Positions 27,702-37,634 are shown, numbered from the stretch's first letter. The stretch: DNA of 54,659 bases from Symploca sp. SIO3C6 (GCA_010692425.1 JAAHHJ010000038.1:1-54659); one strand, 5' to 3'. The notes: generated by a model from the sequence alone, not told the origin. Translations and numbers: made by a program.

Positions 27702-29672
27702 TCACTTAATTGTACCTGTTAGGGGTGAGCTGGCACTGGCATAACTTTTCGTTGGCATTCGCCCTGCTAGGTAGGCAAGACGCCCTGCTTCAGTTGCCAT
27801 GCCCATGGCTTTACCCATAGCTACTGGATTTTTTGCCAGGGCGATCGCACTATTAATTAATAGGGCATCTGCACCTAATTCCATGGCATAAGCTGCTTCA
27901 CTGGGCGTACCAATGCCAGCATCCACTACTACTGGCACCTTTGCCTCTTCAATAATGATTTGAATGTTGGCAGCATTCTTAATGCCCTGCCCTGAACCAA
28001 TTGGTGAACCTAAAGGCATCACTGTGACACAACCAACCTCTTCCAGGCGTTTAGCCAATAAAGGGTCAGCATTAATATAGGGCAACACGGCAAAACCTTC
28101 TTTCACCAATTGTTCTGCTGCTTGCAAGGTGCCAATGGGGTCAGGTAGCAAATACTTGGCATCGGGAATCACTTCCAATTTTACAAAATTATTGTCTTCT
28201 TGACCCAATAACTTTGCCATTTCTCGACCCAACCGTGCCACCCGCACTGCTTCTTCGGTAGTTTTACAACCTGCGGTGTTTGGTAGCATCCACAGCTTTG
28301 TCCAGTCTAATGCCTCTGAGAGTCCTTCATGACCTGGTGCTTTCGTTTGCACCCTACGCACGGCAACGGTGACGATTTCACTGCCACTGGCAGCAATACT
28401 CTGCTGCATGAGTTCGAGACTACTATATTTTCCCGTACCAGTCATTAAGCGAGAATTAAAAGTACGACCTGCAATAGTTAGTTGGTCAGTAGAGACTTTT
28501 GTTATTATCGATGAATTCTGGGGCGCAACTGGGGTGATGGGGGCAGTAATCATGACACTCTTGTTGGTCGGAGTTGATTTATTGTAGAATCTGTCGTAGC
28601 GGAAGTGATCCAGCAGTGGTTCATGCTTTTGCCCCTCTATTAAGTCAGCTAGCAGCATCGCTGTAATCGGTGCTAGGAGAATACCATTTCGGTAGTGACC
28701 AGTAGCAATTGTCAGATTGTGGCAAGGGCCAGTACCGATGATTGGCAATTCATCTGGTGTTGTTGGTCGAAACCCCCACCAGCATTCTTGGATTTGCCAG
28801 TCTTGCAATTGAGGATACAATCTGAGGGCTCGCCCTAGCAAAGAGTTAATCCCTGCTGGTGTGTTGTGGGGCTGCCAGCCAACATCCTCATTAGTGGCAC
28901 CAACCAAAATTCGACCATCTCGGCGCGGCACCAGGTAAGTTTCTTTGCCGTAGATAATCTTCCCTAAAGGTAAGGGTTGATGGTTATTTTTTGGCACTTG
29001 CACTGACAGCATTTGACCTTTTTTCGGACGTACTGGCAGTGGCAATAGTTGACTTGACCAAGCACCAGCTGCGATTAAATAGTGATCTGCCTGCAATTGA
29101 CCAATGGAGGTTATAACACCACAGGCAAGGCGGTGTTGCTGCTCAATGGCTTCAATTTCCACACCTTCGCAGATGTTGACACCCAATTCCTGTGCAGCCA
29201 GCTGCAATGCCCTAGCTAAAGCTCTATTATCTACTTGAGCATCTTCAGGATACCACCAGCCACCAACAATATCGCTGCCCAAACCAGCTTGATACAAATG
29301 AATTGCATCTTGATCTAACCATAATGCCGTTGGGTCAGTTTCAGCTTGAGTTTGAGGTAAAGTTTCCGGTGCTGTGTAAACCGGTGCCAAGATTCCGCAG
29401 GGCCAGTAACCAGTCGCCACACCAGTCAGCTGTTCGAGCTTAGCGCACCATTCAGGATATAGCGATCGCGACCTCCGGCACAATTGGAGCATAGCAGTGT
29501 TAGATATAGCTTCTGCTTGAGGAGCAAGCATCCCTGCTGCTGCCAGAGTCGAGGCTTGTTGAAAGTCACGGCTGACAACAGTTACTGAGAGTTGGCGTAA
29601 CCTCAGCTCAACGGCAATCGCCATCCCAATAATACCGCCGCCGATAATAAGAACATCACTGCTTGCCTTCAT
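27702..29672 (-). CDS. thiO-thiG: Bifunctional glycine oxidase ThiO / thiazole synthase ThiG
   Basis: A 656-residue fusion. Residues 1-370 are ThiO: FAD-binding [26 protein letters not shown] and [12 protein letters not shown]; it oxidises glycine to the imine that enters the thiazole ring of thiamin. Residues 395-656 are Thi[41 protein letters not shown] with the Schiff-base Lys region, and [12 protein letters not shown]. The fusion lets the unstable product pass directly between the two active sites and is the normal cyanobacterial arrangement. No TPP riboswitch is visible upstream. Confidence 0.95.
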   Translation of the reverse strand: MKASSDVLIIGGGIIGMAIAVELRLRQLSVTVVSRDFQQASTLAAAGMLAPQAEAISNTAMLQLCRRSRSLYPEWCAKLEQLTGVATGYWPCGILAPVYTAPETLPQTQAETDPTALWLDQDAIHLYQAGLGSDIVGGWWYPEDAQVDNRALARALQLAAQELGVNICEGVEIEAIEQQHRLACGVITSIGQLQADHYLIAAGAWSSQLLPLPVRPKKGQMLSVQVPKNNHQPLPLGKIIYGKETYLVPRRDGRILVGATNEDVGWQPHNTPAGINSLLGRALRLYPQLQDWQIQECWWGFRPTTPDELPIIGTGPCHNLTIATGHYRNGILLAPITAMLLADLIEGQKHEPLLDHFRYDRFYNKSTPTNKSVMITAPITPVAPQNSSIITKVSTDQLTIAGRTFNSRLMTGTGKYSSLELMQQSIAASGSEIVTVAVRRVQTKAPGHEGLSEALDWTKLWMLPNTAGCKTTEEAVRVARLGREMAKLLGQEDNNFVKLEVIPDAKYLLPDPIGTLQAAEQLVKEGFAVLPYINADPLLAKRLEEVGCVTVMPLGSPIGSGQGIKNAANIQIIIEEAKVPVVVDAGIGTPSEAAYAMELGADALLINSAIALAKNPVAMGKAMGMATEAGRLAYLAGRMPTKSYASASSPLTGTIK

Positions 29673-29747
29673 TAGAAAATAGTTGAGACGCGAAATTATT
29701 CCTCTAGAGGCTTTTCAGTTTTGAGTCTAAAAATGCCAGAGGCATAT

Positions 29748-30083
29748 CTACCATAGCGCTCGGATGGGCTGATTAGAATTTGATGATGGTTGTGTTGTAC
29801 TACTATTTCCTTGAGCTGTAGTTGTACTCTGTTGAGCGGCTGACGAATTAGGTGCTTGTGCCGTTGTTTGTTTAGCGTCTGGAGTTTGTGTCGATGGCAC
29901 ATTAGCACTCTGAATCGGCACTTGATTAGAAGCCTCCTCTTCCGTAGCTGTGGGAATATTTTCTGCTGTATCGTTGTTATCTTGATTGGAACCCAGTAAG
30001 GGCAGTCTCGAACAAGAAGTTACTGGGCCTAATAAAACGGCAGCTAAAACTACCCTGAGTATCAAGTTCATGAATTTGCACAT
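29748..30083 (-). CDS. Small Ser/Thr/Gln-rich lipoprotein
   Basis: The 111-residue protein (107 if the second ATG at 30071 is used) starts with a lipoprotein signal ending in PVTSC (Cys20 from that ATG). The remainder is low-complexity: acidic, then Ser-, Thr- and Gln-rich, with no domain. It is probably a surface-anchored linker or a cell-envelope filler. It may be read with thiO-thiG, 75 bases downstream on the same strand. The function is unknown. Confidence 0.6.
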   Translation of the reverse strand: MCKFMNLILRVVLAAVLLGPVTSCSRLPLLGSNQDNNDTAENIPTATEEEASNQVPIQSANVPSTQTPDAKQTTAQAPNSSAAQQSTTTAQGNSSTTQPSSNSNQPIRALW

Positions 30084-30205
30084 ACCTGGGTCAAAGAATT
30101 CATCGATGTATCTTTCTACTATTGTCTCTGAATTTAAGGGAAAAATACTTTCATCCTTAATAAAGAAATGTTCCCTAGCCGGAGATATGGTAGGGCAGCA
30201 GTTGC

Positions 30206-31414
30206 TTAGACCAACTTTGTCCTCACTGCTCGAGACAGAATTTCAGTTACTTCTGCTGCCATCCTGGCATCTAATTCTACTACCTCACGGTTGAGGTCTC
30301 TCGGCTGCAATACCTTTGCTCCCCGCAGAGTCATACTTAGTGTAATTAGCTTAGCTGGCTGCTCCAAATTCTTGAAAGAGCCCTTGACAAACTGCACCAA
30401 AGCTGTATAAACTTCCTCAGTTCTATCTCGTAACTTGGTAGCCCCATTACCTAGTTTAGAGATAATTACCGTCGAATAAATTTCACTTTGCAAGTCCAAC
30501 TCTTGAATCGCTAAATCTGCCAAACGGGCAGGATCAGTCCCCATCGCTTTGATAATACTTGCGATGCTGTGCCACTGAGCCCCCGGTAGCCGTGAAGCCT
30601 GTGGTAGATAATGATGCCAACCCAGCATCGAAATCATCCGATTTAAATCATAGGCAGAGATAGTATTACTTTGCCACTCAGGGGATTTAGTATCAGCAGT
30701 TATAATTACCTGCCCGGTTGTTTGTTCAAAGATCTCTGGTTGCTCAATAAAAGGTTTCTCACCATACCTGCCACGGAAGATTAACTCCTTGTTGCCAGTA
30801 ATATTTTTGAGCCAATTTTCTAAATCTTCTTGGGGGACAAATCTTTTGAACATCGCCCCTAAAGAATTAGAAGTTGCTATCTTGTTGTCATAGCTAATCA
30901 CGTCTCTAATTAAATCTATTACAGGAACATTTACTTTAGTTCCTTGTTGGTCTGTACCTCGGATATTGCAGTTATCAATATTTGTACTAGGAGCTTTTGT
31001 ATTAAGATGAGATAGGATATTGAGAATAGGGATAATTTTAGTACTACTCCAGAATTCTTGATTACTAAGGGCATTTCTCCCCAGCCATTTTGCCTTAAAT
31101 TCTCCTTCGGAAAAACTGCCAATGCAGATACAGGCTTCTTTGATGTCCTCATGCAGGAAATTAAGGTTTTGCTCGTCAATTTCAGGTAACTGCCCAACTA
31201 GGGGATAGGGCTTGAATGTGGCATCGGCTTTAGTGCAAGGAATCAGGTTTTTGTAATCAGGCTTTTGTGTTAGGCGAGAAGGATAATTTTCAATTTCGTT
31301 CTTGTAGGGTGAAGTTTTAAGACCTAGATACAAAAGTGATGGCTTGTTTTCAACACCTTTGACAGATGCTTGGAGGTATTTGTTATAAACGTGATCTCGG
31401 CTGCCAATATCCAC
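30206..31414 (-). CDS. Unknown protein with serine beta-lactamase-like motifs
   Basis: A 402-residue protein without signal peptide. By eye it shows three spaced motifs in the order of serine beta-lactamase-fold enzymes: S-S-T-K (residues about 123-126, FWSSTKIIPIL), T-S-N-S 59 residues later (ATSNSLGAMF), and K-L-G-N-G at about 320. Similar cytosolic folds include glutaminase. The function is not known to me. The GTG at 31414 is chosen because gagaggtga lies just upstream; a GTG nine bases earlier overlaps that site. It is divergent from recJ. Confidence 0.65.
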   Translation of the reverse strand: MDIGSRDHVYNKYLQASVKGVENKPSLLYLGLKTSPYKNEIENYPSRLTQKPDYKNLIPCTKADATFKPYPLVGQLPEIDEQNLNFLHEDIKEACICIGSFSEGEFKAKWLGRNALSNQEFWSSTKIIPILNILSHLNTKAPSTNIDNCNIRGTDQQGTKVNVPVIDLIRDVISYDNKIATSNSLGAMFKRFVPQEDLENWLKNITGNKELIFRGRYGEKPFIEQPEIFEQTTGQVIITADTKSPEWQSNTISAYDLNRMISMLGWHHYLPQASRLPGAQWHSIASIIKAMGTDPARLADLAIQELDLQSEIYSTVIISKLGNGATKLRDRTEEVYTALVQFVKGSFKNLEQPAKLITLSMTLRGAKVLQPRDLNREVVELDARMAAEVTEILSRAVRTKLV

Positions 31415-31470
31415 ATCAATCACCTCTCAAGTCTTGCTAATTTCCAGATTATACGAAACATATGGTAAGT

Positions 31471-31604
31471 TACCTGCGACCTTGATAAAGGTTACTGGTT
31501 GAGGCAGGGTGTGGGGTGTGGGGTGTGGGGTGTAGGGTGTAAGGGAACTCCGGGCAATTTCATAATTGTTTACACAGTTGCTTTTATTTATGTCCGACTA
31601 CTTA
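31471..31604 (+). repeat. Dispersed TAAGTA element, copy 2
   Basis: This is the longest copy. The middle carries about five ggtgtgg/ggtgtag heptamers before aagggaactc. The ends tacctgcgac and gtccgactactta match copies 3 and 4. Confidence 0.9.
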
Positions 31605-31650
31605 TCGCTACGCGCTACGCCCATGCTGCACAAAAATAATTCATAAAGGA

Positions 31651-31713
31651 AAGTATTCTACAACTACGGTATACAAACCAATGAACAATGAGCGATGAAC
31701 AATGAACCATCAG
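31651..31713 (+). repeat. 63-base repeat, copy B
   Basis: Direct copy of 27590-27652 (about 87% identical by eye, no gaps), immediately upstream of recJ. Confidence 0.85.
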
Positions 31714-31729
31714 TCTAGAATACATTTGT

Positions 31730-34234
31730 ATGGCGATCGCTTCTCACAGTAATATGCCTGAGCCACAAATTCAATGGCAAGTCCAGCCACCAACTCCAAT
31801 ACCCCAGTGGTTTCTTGAAGCTGTCAGAGCCTACACTCCAGCTTCTGAAGGAGTTTATGCGGCTCAACTTCTGTGGCAGCGGGGAATACAAGAGTCTCAA
31901 CAACTAGCTGGATTCCTTAACCCTGATTATTATCAACCAGCTAGCCCTTTTGAGTTTGGACAGGAAATGAAGTGGGCTATGCAAAGGCTCAAGCAAGCCT
32001 TTAATGAAGGGGAAAAAGTTGCTATTTGGGGAGACTTTGACGCTGACGGCATCACTGCTACTAGTGTCCTCTGGGAAGGGTTAGGACAGTTTCTACCTCA
32101 ACATCAGCAGCTAATTTACTATATTCCCAATCGCCTTAGTGAATCTCATGGACTCAACTGTCGAGGAATTGATAAGTTGGCGTTGTGGGGAACAAAGCTA
32201 ATTGTTACTTGTGACACTGGTAGCACTAATCTGAGCGAAATTGATTACGCCCAACAGTTAGGAATAGATGTTATTGTAACTGACCACCATACATTGCCAG
32301 AAGAACGCCCAAACGTCATTTCGATTATTAATCCCCGCTATTTTGCCGAAACTCATCCTCTGTTTCATCTTTCCGGCGTAGCTGTGGCCTATAAGTTGTT
32401 AGAAGCACTTTATCTAACCCTACCCAATATTCCCCAACAACCCTTAGAAGCTCTACTTGATTTAGTCGCGATTGGCTTAATTGCTGATTTAGTGCAGCTG
32501 AGTGGTGATTGCCGATACCTAGCCCAAAGGGGAATTGAGCAACTACAGCAGCAACCGAAAACCCGCTCTCGCCCAGGCATTGCACGTTTATTGGAATTGT
32601 GCAAACGCGAAGGGAATCGTCCTACTGATATTTCTTTTGGACTTGGACCAAGAATTAACGCTGTTAGCCGTATTCATGGAGACGCCTCCTTTGGCGTGGA
32701 GTTACTTACTAGTAAAGACGAGCAACGTTGTGAGCAATTAGCATTAGAAACAGAATTAGCAAATGTCCGCCGTAAGTCTCTGCAAAAAGATGTTACTCAG
32801 CAAGTTAAAAATAAGCTAGATCAACTGGATCTTTCAACTACTAGTGTAATCGTCCTAGAAGATTCCCAGTGGGCTACAGGTGTTTTAGGCTTAGTAGCAG
32901 GGCAAATTGCTCAGGAGTACGGACGTCCAACTATTTTGTTAAGTACTGAAGGTGAGAGAAATTTCTTAGACACAAAGACTATTTCTCAGAATCTATCTCC
33001 TACTTCCCTACCTCTTGCCAGAGGCTCTGCTCGTTCAGTAAATAATATTGATCTTTATGAATTAGTTAAATCCCAAGCGCACCTACTGCATCGATTTGGT
33101 GGTCATCCTTTTGCCGCTGGCTTGAGCTTACCTATTGATAATATTCCTCTATTTACAGAAGCAATTAACCAGCAATTAAGGCAACAATCAGCAGCTAATT
33201 GTAAATTAGGTATACCTGTAATCGAAGCTAATCTCATCGTCAAAGTAGCACAATTAGGAAAAGAACTATTCCGCGAACTCAAACTACTTGAACCCTGTGG
33301 TATGGGAAACTCTGTTCCCAAACTCTTGATTCAAAACTGCTGGTTTGAAAATATCTCCAATCGCAATACTAAAGACTTCAAAGGGCAAAAAGTACAATAC
33401 ATCAAAACTGAGTTTGAAATTTGGGACGACTCTAATACTGTAGGATTTCCTGGTCTTTGGTGGGGACACTATCGAGATGAAATTCCCCAAGGCAGATGCT
33501 CTTGCATTGTTGAACTTGACTATAACAACTATAAGAAACATTCCGAAGTGCGAATAGTTGTTGTGCAACCAGCTAATGAAATCTATTCTGTTAATAATTT
33601 GGCACAGTTCAACTGGATTTTAGACTGGCGAGGAGAGAATGGGGAGAGGGGGAGAGGGGGAGATGGGGAGAATGGTTTGCAACCAATCGCCGCTACAACC
33701 ACCAATTCTCACCCCCAGAGTGCCTCCGGCGAGACTAACAACCCCTTACCTTCTCCTGGCAATCCCTTGACAATTCACCAATGTCCAACCAGCTGGGATG
33801 AGTTGCAGGTTTGGTCCCGACGAGCAATTCAGGGAGAGCATCAACTGGCGATTGCCTACCCACCTCCAAAGTTATTGTCAGCCCAGGAAATCTGGCAACA
33901 ATTAGTAGGAATTGCCAAATTCCTGAGTCGCACTGGTCAATCAGCTACCTTAGAGCAATTACAAACTAAACTAGATTTGAGCGATCGCACTCTCCATCTT
34001 GGACTCCAAGCTCTTTCTCATCTCGGCTTTCAGGTAAAGCATTTAGACTGGGCTATTGAGATCAGCTGGCATCCGCCTCTTGAAACCCCCGATACTCATG
34101 AAGCTACAGTTAATAACACAACTCAGGCATTTAAGACTACAGTCGAAGAAGAACAATTCCTGCGTCAGTATTTCTACCAGGTTTCCCTATCTACTATTCA
34201 AGGAATAGTTTCTCAACAACTAAATGACTACTAG
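31730..34234 (+). CDS. recJ: RecJ single-strand-specific 5'-3' exonuclease
   Basis: The 834-residue nuclease acts in recombination and mismatch repair. DHH-family motifs: AIWGDFDADGITAT (about residue 98), VTCDTGS, VTDHHTLPEE (the DHH), GLIADLVQLSG and GLGPRINAVSRI, then DHHA1 with RFGGHPFAAGLSL (about 450). Two stretches break the family pattern: residues about 408-425 (FLDTKTISQNLSPTS), and residues 634-685 (GERGRGGDGENG onward, low complexity). The latter is encoded by the complement of the octamer repeat seen between genes. The C-terminal 150 residues form the cyanobacterial winged-helix-like extension. It is convergent with the YdcF gene. Confidence 0.93.
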   Translation: MAIASHSNMPEPQIQWQVQPPTPIPQWFLEAVRAYTPASEGVYAAQLLWQRGIQESQQLAGFLNPDYYQPASPFEFGQEMKWAMQRLKQAFNEGEKVAIWGDFDADGITATSVLWEGLGQFLPQHQQLIYYIPNRLSESHGLNCRGIDKLALWGTKLIVTCDTGSTNLSEIDYAQQLGIDVIVTDHHTLPEERPNVISIINPRYFAETHPLFHLSGVAVAYKLLEALYLTLPNIPQQPLEALLDLVAIGLIADLVQLSGDCRYLAQRGIEQLQQQPKTRSRPGIARLLELCKREGNRPTDISFGLGPRINAVSRIHGDASFGVELLTSKDEQRCEQLALETELANVRRKSLQKDVTQQVKNKLDQLDLSTTSVIVLEDSQWATGVLGLVAGQIAQEYGRPTILLSTEGERNFLDTKTISQNLSPTSLPLARGSARSVNNIDLYELVKSQAHLLHRFGGHPFAAGLSLPIDNIPLFTEAINQQLRQQSAANCKLGIPVIEANLIVKVAQLGKELFRELKLLEPCGMGNSVPKLLIQNCWFENISNRNTKDFKGQKVQYIKTEFEIWDDSNTVGFPGLWWGHYRDEIPQGRCSCIVELDYNNYKKHSEVRIVVVQPANEIYSVNNLAQFNWILDWRGENGERGRGGDGENGLQPIAATTTNSHPQSASGETNNPLPSPGNPLTIHQCPTSWDELQVWSRRAIQGEHQLAIAYPPPKLLSAQEIWQQLVGIAKFLSRTGQSATLEQLQTKLDLSDRTLHLGLQALSHLGFQVKHLDWAIEISWHPPLETPDTHEATVNNTTQAFKTTVEEEQFLRQYFYQVSLSTIQGIVSQQLNDY
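33632..33675 (+). repeat. G-rich octamer repeat inside recJ
   Basis: ggggagagggggagaggg and agatgggga units are the complement of the intergenic ctccccat/ctccccctc repeat at 34254-34307. In frame, it codes for the low-complexity GERGRGGDGENG stretch. Confidence 0.8.
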
Positions 34235-34253
34235 AACACTGATTAGAATAATC

Positions 34254-34307
34254 ATCTCCCCATCTCCCTCTCTCCCCATCTCCCCATCTCCCCATCTCCC
34301 TCTCCCA
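34254..34307. repeat. Octamer ctccccat tandem repeat
   Basis: About six copies of catctccc/ctctcccc lie between the convergent recJ and YdcF-type genes, 20 bases after the recJ stop. Confidence 0.85.
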
Positions 34308-34326
34308 CCGAAGGTTTTTAAATACC

Positions 34327-35013
34327 TCAATCCAACTTCAACCACCATTGATTTTCGCAATTAAAACCTGAATTGCGCCACTCTTCCATATCCACCGACT
34401 TCAGAGGAGTTAATTCGGTGCATTGGGGTTGAATGAATTGACTCAACACCGCCCAAATCAGACTGCGTGTAAGATCCAACCCCGTTTTGAGGCTAGATTC
34501 TTTATTTCCAGGAACACCCTCCTCCTTCACTGTGTCAACTTCCACCCAAATTCCCTGGGCTCCCAAGAGAATTTGTGCCATCCACTTGGCTCGTGGTAGA
34601 TGAGAAGGAGATGTTATTAATTTAACTTTACGAACACCCCACTTTTTTAGAATGGGGATATTAAAATAAAAATTACTGAAGGTAGAATCGGCGCATTTTT
34701 CTAGCCACACTCGGTTGATAGGAGCCCATTGTTGTTGGAAAATCTTAATGATGCAGGGATCTTGCGAGCCACTAGAAATCAAAACTCGCGCTGAAGGTTG
34801 TTGTTTAGCTAAATTGGCTACGTAAACTTCCCTGGTAATGCTGCCCCCCAGTACAAAGAAAGCATCTACAGAGCCAGAGGCTGCTGAGTATGCTTTCAGA
34901 CCATTGATTAGTAACCCGCCACAAAGGAGGACACCTAAGCCAAATAGCCCAAACCTAGTTATTAGTCGTTGCCATTGCCGCAACCAATAGCGTCGAAGCA
35001 GTTTCACTCTCAT
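34327..35013 (-). CDS. YdcF/ElyC-family (DUF218) membrane-anchored protein
   Basis: The 228-residue protein has one N-terminal membrane segment (about 19-42, FGLFGLGVLLCGGLLINGL) and a DUF218 domain: AFFVLGGSITREVYVANL, VLISSGSQDPC, FSNFYFNIPILKKW and VKLITSPSHLPRAKWMA. Relatives (ElyC, SanA, YdcF) affect cell-envelope integrity, with unknown chemistry. Length is typical for cyanobacterial members. It is convergent with recJ. Confidence 0.85.
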   Translation of the reverse strand: MRVKLLRRYWLRQWQRLITRFGLFGLGVLLCGGLLINGLKAYSAASGSVDAFFVLGGSITREVYVANLAKQQPSARVLISSGSQDPCIIKIFQQQWAPINRVWLEKCADSTFSNFYFNIPILKKWGVRKVKLITSPSHLPRAKWMAQILLGAQGIWVEVDTVKEEGVPGNKESSLKTGLDLTRSLIWAVLSQFIQPQCTELTPLKSVDMEEWRNSGFNCENQWWLKLD

Positions 35014-35824
35014 ATTTCACAAACAGTTACCGCATCTTGATCAAAAAAAAAGACCCTTCAAACTTTCAATTCGTAGCTTCGTTATTTAAAACTATCTCTG
35101 GAAATAGTGGCTACTTAATTCATGCTAACTCAATGCCTATTCTGTTGACTGTTGTGAGAAACTACTGAATTACTAAAACTTTCTCAAAGAAAAAACTAAG
35201 TATAATGACAAAAATAAATTAATTGTTTAATTACATTTATTGATAGCAGTTTTAGGAGTAAATTATCCACTATCATTAGGTTTAGATTAAATCTAAACCC
35301 TAAATTAGAATATCAAGCGGGGTTTATGCAACTACAAAATTGGACAGTTTTACAAATTAACACAAACTACAGCATCGGGAACTCGAAACAATCAATCCCT
35401 GTAGTCTTGAACAAGGGGCTAAAGTTGAGAGAAGTAAGATTAATCTAGAACACAGCTACCAATTATAGCTATGTATAGCAATTCTCTTTATAGCATGAGA
35501 GATACTTCATTTTTTTACCTATCCCTTGTTAAGAGTTCCCTAAAGCCCAAAGAGTTTAGCTCATCAAGCAAGAGAAACGCTATATATATTTATTGAGAGA
35601 TTTCAAATTGGTTGCCGTGACTAGTGATTGAGTTTACTAGTACGGATTAATCACTCTTGATTGCTAAGTTTCCTACCTCTGAAGTCTTTAATTTGGTACA
35701 AGCAAATAGGACAAAGGTACAAGTTACTGAGAAGTTAATGATTTTGGCAATGATCTATGAAGTTGTCTAAAATGACAATAACTTGTAGAATCTCCAACAC
35801 TAAACCCCTTCAAACCACTGTAGT
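35014..35824. other. 811-base gap between ydcF-type and protease genes
   Basis: A long AT-rich stretch with no convincing open frame; the longest readable one is about 40 codons from 35325. One perfect palindrome (ggtttagat, 3-base loop, atctaaacc) lies at 35279-35299. I see no tRNA-like or known riboswitch pattern. It holds the divergent promoters and could hold a small RNA. Confidence 0.6.
35279..35299. repeat. Perfect 9-base-pair palindrome
   Basis: ggtttagat-taa-atctaaacc, without a T tail. It could be an operator or a small-RNA stem. Confidence 0.6.
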
Positions 35825-37144
35825 ATGAATCAATACTCAAAATATTCCCCTTTGCTAAAAAAAGTCTTCTGCACTGGAGCAATTGCCACAACAGTTGTTT
35901 TATCTATGTTGGTGCCGATTGGCGTTAACTCTGTTTGTGCTGCACTCCAAGACAGTCCCAAAAACCTTGTTGATGAAATTTGGCAAATTGTTAACAAAGA
36001 ATATGTTGATGAGAACTTTAACCAAGTTGATTGGCAAGCAACCAGGCAAAAACTTCTCGGTCAAAACTACACCTCAAAGGAACAAGCATACAAAGCGATT
36101 AGAAAAGCTTTAGAACCCCTTGGAGACCCTTACACTCGCTTTTTAGACCCTAAAAAATTCCAAGAACTCACTAGCCAAACCTCTGGTGAACTTTCTGGTA
36201 TCGGCATTCGTCTAGAAGTCAATGAGCTAACTCAAGCACTCAGAGTCGTTGAACCGATTGAGAATTCCCCAGCTCACAAAGCTAATATTAAGTCAGGGGA
36301 CAGAGTTTTAGCAATTGACGGTCAATCCACCAAAGGCATGAGTCTCGAACAAGCTTCAGCGCTGATCCGTGGTGAAGTAGGCACATCTGTCACCTTGGAA
36401 ATTTCCCGGGAGGGGACAAATAGTTTTGACGTTAAGCTTACCCGTACTCAAATTGAACTACCCTCTGTGCATTACACTCTTAAGCAAGAAGCTGGGATGC
36501 TAGTAGGTTATATCAGTGTGGATGAATTTAGCTCCCATGCTGCCGAACAAATGCGCAAGGCAATTAAAAATCTCAATGAGAAGAATGTGGATGCCTACGT
36601 GTTAGATTTACGAAATAATCCAGGGGGATTACTCTATGCCAGTATTGAAATTGCCCGGATGTGGATAGAATCTGGCACGATTGTCAGTACAATAGACCGC
36701 GTTGGCGGCAAACAGGAATATTCAGCCAACCGTACTGCCCTCTCTGAGTTACCTTTGGCTGTTTTAGTCAATGGTAATTCCGCCAGTGCTAGTGAAATTC
36801 TTACTGGCGCTCTTCAGGATAATCAACGTGCAATTGTCATTGGTTCTCCAACCTTTGGCAAAGCGGTTGTGCAGTCTGTGCATTCACTATCAGATGGTTC
36901 AGGCTTAGCAGTAACAATTTCTCGCTATTATCCACCTAGCGGAGTAGATATCAATCACAAGGGGATTACGCCTGACATCGAACTCAATTTGAGCAGTGAG
37001 CAGAAGCGGCTTTTTAACAGAAAACCTGAGTGGCGGGCGACGAAAGAAGATCCTCAATACCAGCGAGCCATATCAGCTCTACAAAACGGTATTTTCTGGC
37101 AAGGGAATCAAGGGCAGTTGGTTAAACCAATTAGTATCCGTTAA
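35825..37144 (+). CDS. ctp: C-terminal processing peptidase, S41 family (CtpB/CtpC type)
   Basis: The 439-residue exported serine protease has a signal peptide ending near VNSVCA (residue 39), an N-terminal cap (DEIWQIVNKEYVD), a PDZ domain (about 118-200, GIGIRLEV, KSGDRVLAIDG) and the peptidase core with VNGNSASASEIL (Ser321) and GSPTFGKAVVQS (Lys346). The 25-residue Ser-Lys spacing equals that of algal D1 processing protease CtpA. Cyanobacteria carry CtpA, CtpB and CtpC; I cannot say which this is, so a D1 role is possible but unproven. Confidence 0.9.
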   Translation: MNQYSKYSPLLKKVFCTGAIATTVVLSMLVPIGVNSVCAALQDSPKNLVDEIWQIVNKEYVDENFNQVDWQATRQKLLGQNYTSKEQAYKAIRKALEPLGDPYTRFLDPKKFQELTSQTSGELSGIGIRLEVNELTQALRVVEPIENSPAHKANIKSGDRVLAIDGQSTKGMSLEQASALIRGEVGTSVTLEISREGTNSFDVKLTRTQIELPSVHYTLKQEAGMLVGYISVDEFSSHAAEQMRKAIKNLNEKNVDAYVLDLRNNPGGLLYASIEIARMWIESGTIVSTIDRVGGKQEYSANRTALSELPLAVLVNGNSASASEILTGALQDNQRAIVIGSPTFGKAVVQSVHSLSDGSGLAVTISRYYPPSGVDINHKGITPDIELNLSSEQKRLFNRKPEWRATKEDPQYQRAISALQNGIFWQGNQGQLVKPISIR

Positions 37145-37295
37145 GTGACATACTGCCGATGTTAACTTCACTCCGAAGTATAGCGCGGGCGACAAGCGCG
37201 ACTCCTGAAGGAAGCGAACGATAAACCTTGGATAGCTGCGGGGCGTCAGCTTAAAGCCAATCGTGATGGAATTTTCGTCAACGCCCTTAACGCCT

Positions 37296-37634
37296 TCAAG
37301 ATGACTTTTTAAATCCTAAACCATGATCCTCGGCATATCTTTCCATGAAGCGCATGAAACGCTCCCAATCAGCTTTGGATGTCATGATGTAAACTGCTTC
37401 TAAGGCTTTAGGTTCACCATTGATAAATTTGCCTTTAACCTCCCGTGTGATAATCTCACCCTCTTCATCAACCATGAACATGCCCTCAATTTCCTCGGTG
37501 CTGGTGCCACAGAAAGCTTTAGGTTCATCGAAATAAAAAGTTGCAGTGCCGCTGTTGCCGTCGGCAGAGCGGGTGAGCTTTACATCGGGGACGACTTCTT
37601 CATTGATACCTCTGGAAAACTGAATTTCAGCCAT
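37296..37634 (-). CDS. psb28: Photosystem II assembly protein Psb28
   Basis: A 112-residue soluble protein starting [10 protein letters not shown], with [60 protein letters not shown]: the standard Psb28 sequence. It binds the cytosolic side of CP47 during assembly and changes the acceptor-side quinone site. The ATG at 37634 is the family start; an upstream in-frame start adds five residues. It is convergent with the protease gene, with a 151-base gap. Confidence 0.95.
   Translation of the reverse strand: MAEIQFSRGINEEVVPDVKLTRSADGNSGTATFYFDEPKAFCGTSTEEIEGMFMVDEEGEIITREVKGKFINGEPKALEAVYIMTSKADWERFMRFMERYAEDHGLGFKKSS

Larger units (their letters stand above)
31415..31729. other. 315-base gap between divergent genes
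   Basis: It is filled almost wholly by repeats: the TAAGTA element copy 2 (31471-31604), a short gctacgcgctacgc stretch, and the 63-base repeat copy B (31651-31713), which ends 16 bases before the recJ start. It must also contain the recJ promoter. Confidence 0.7.

Noticed and set aside
29673-29747. TPP riboswitch before thiO-thiG
   Set aside because: The conserved ctgaga and related TPP-aptamer motifs are not seen in the short upstream stretch.
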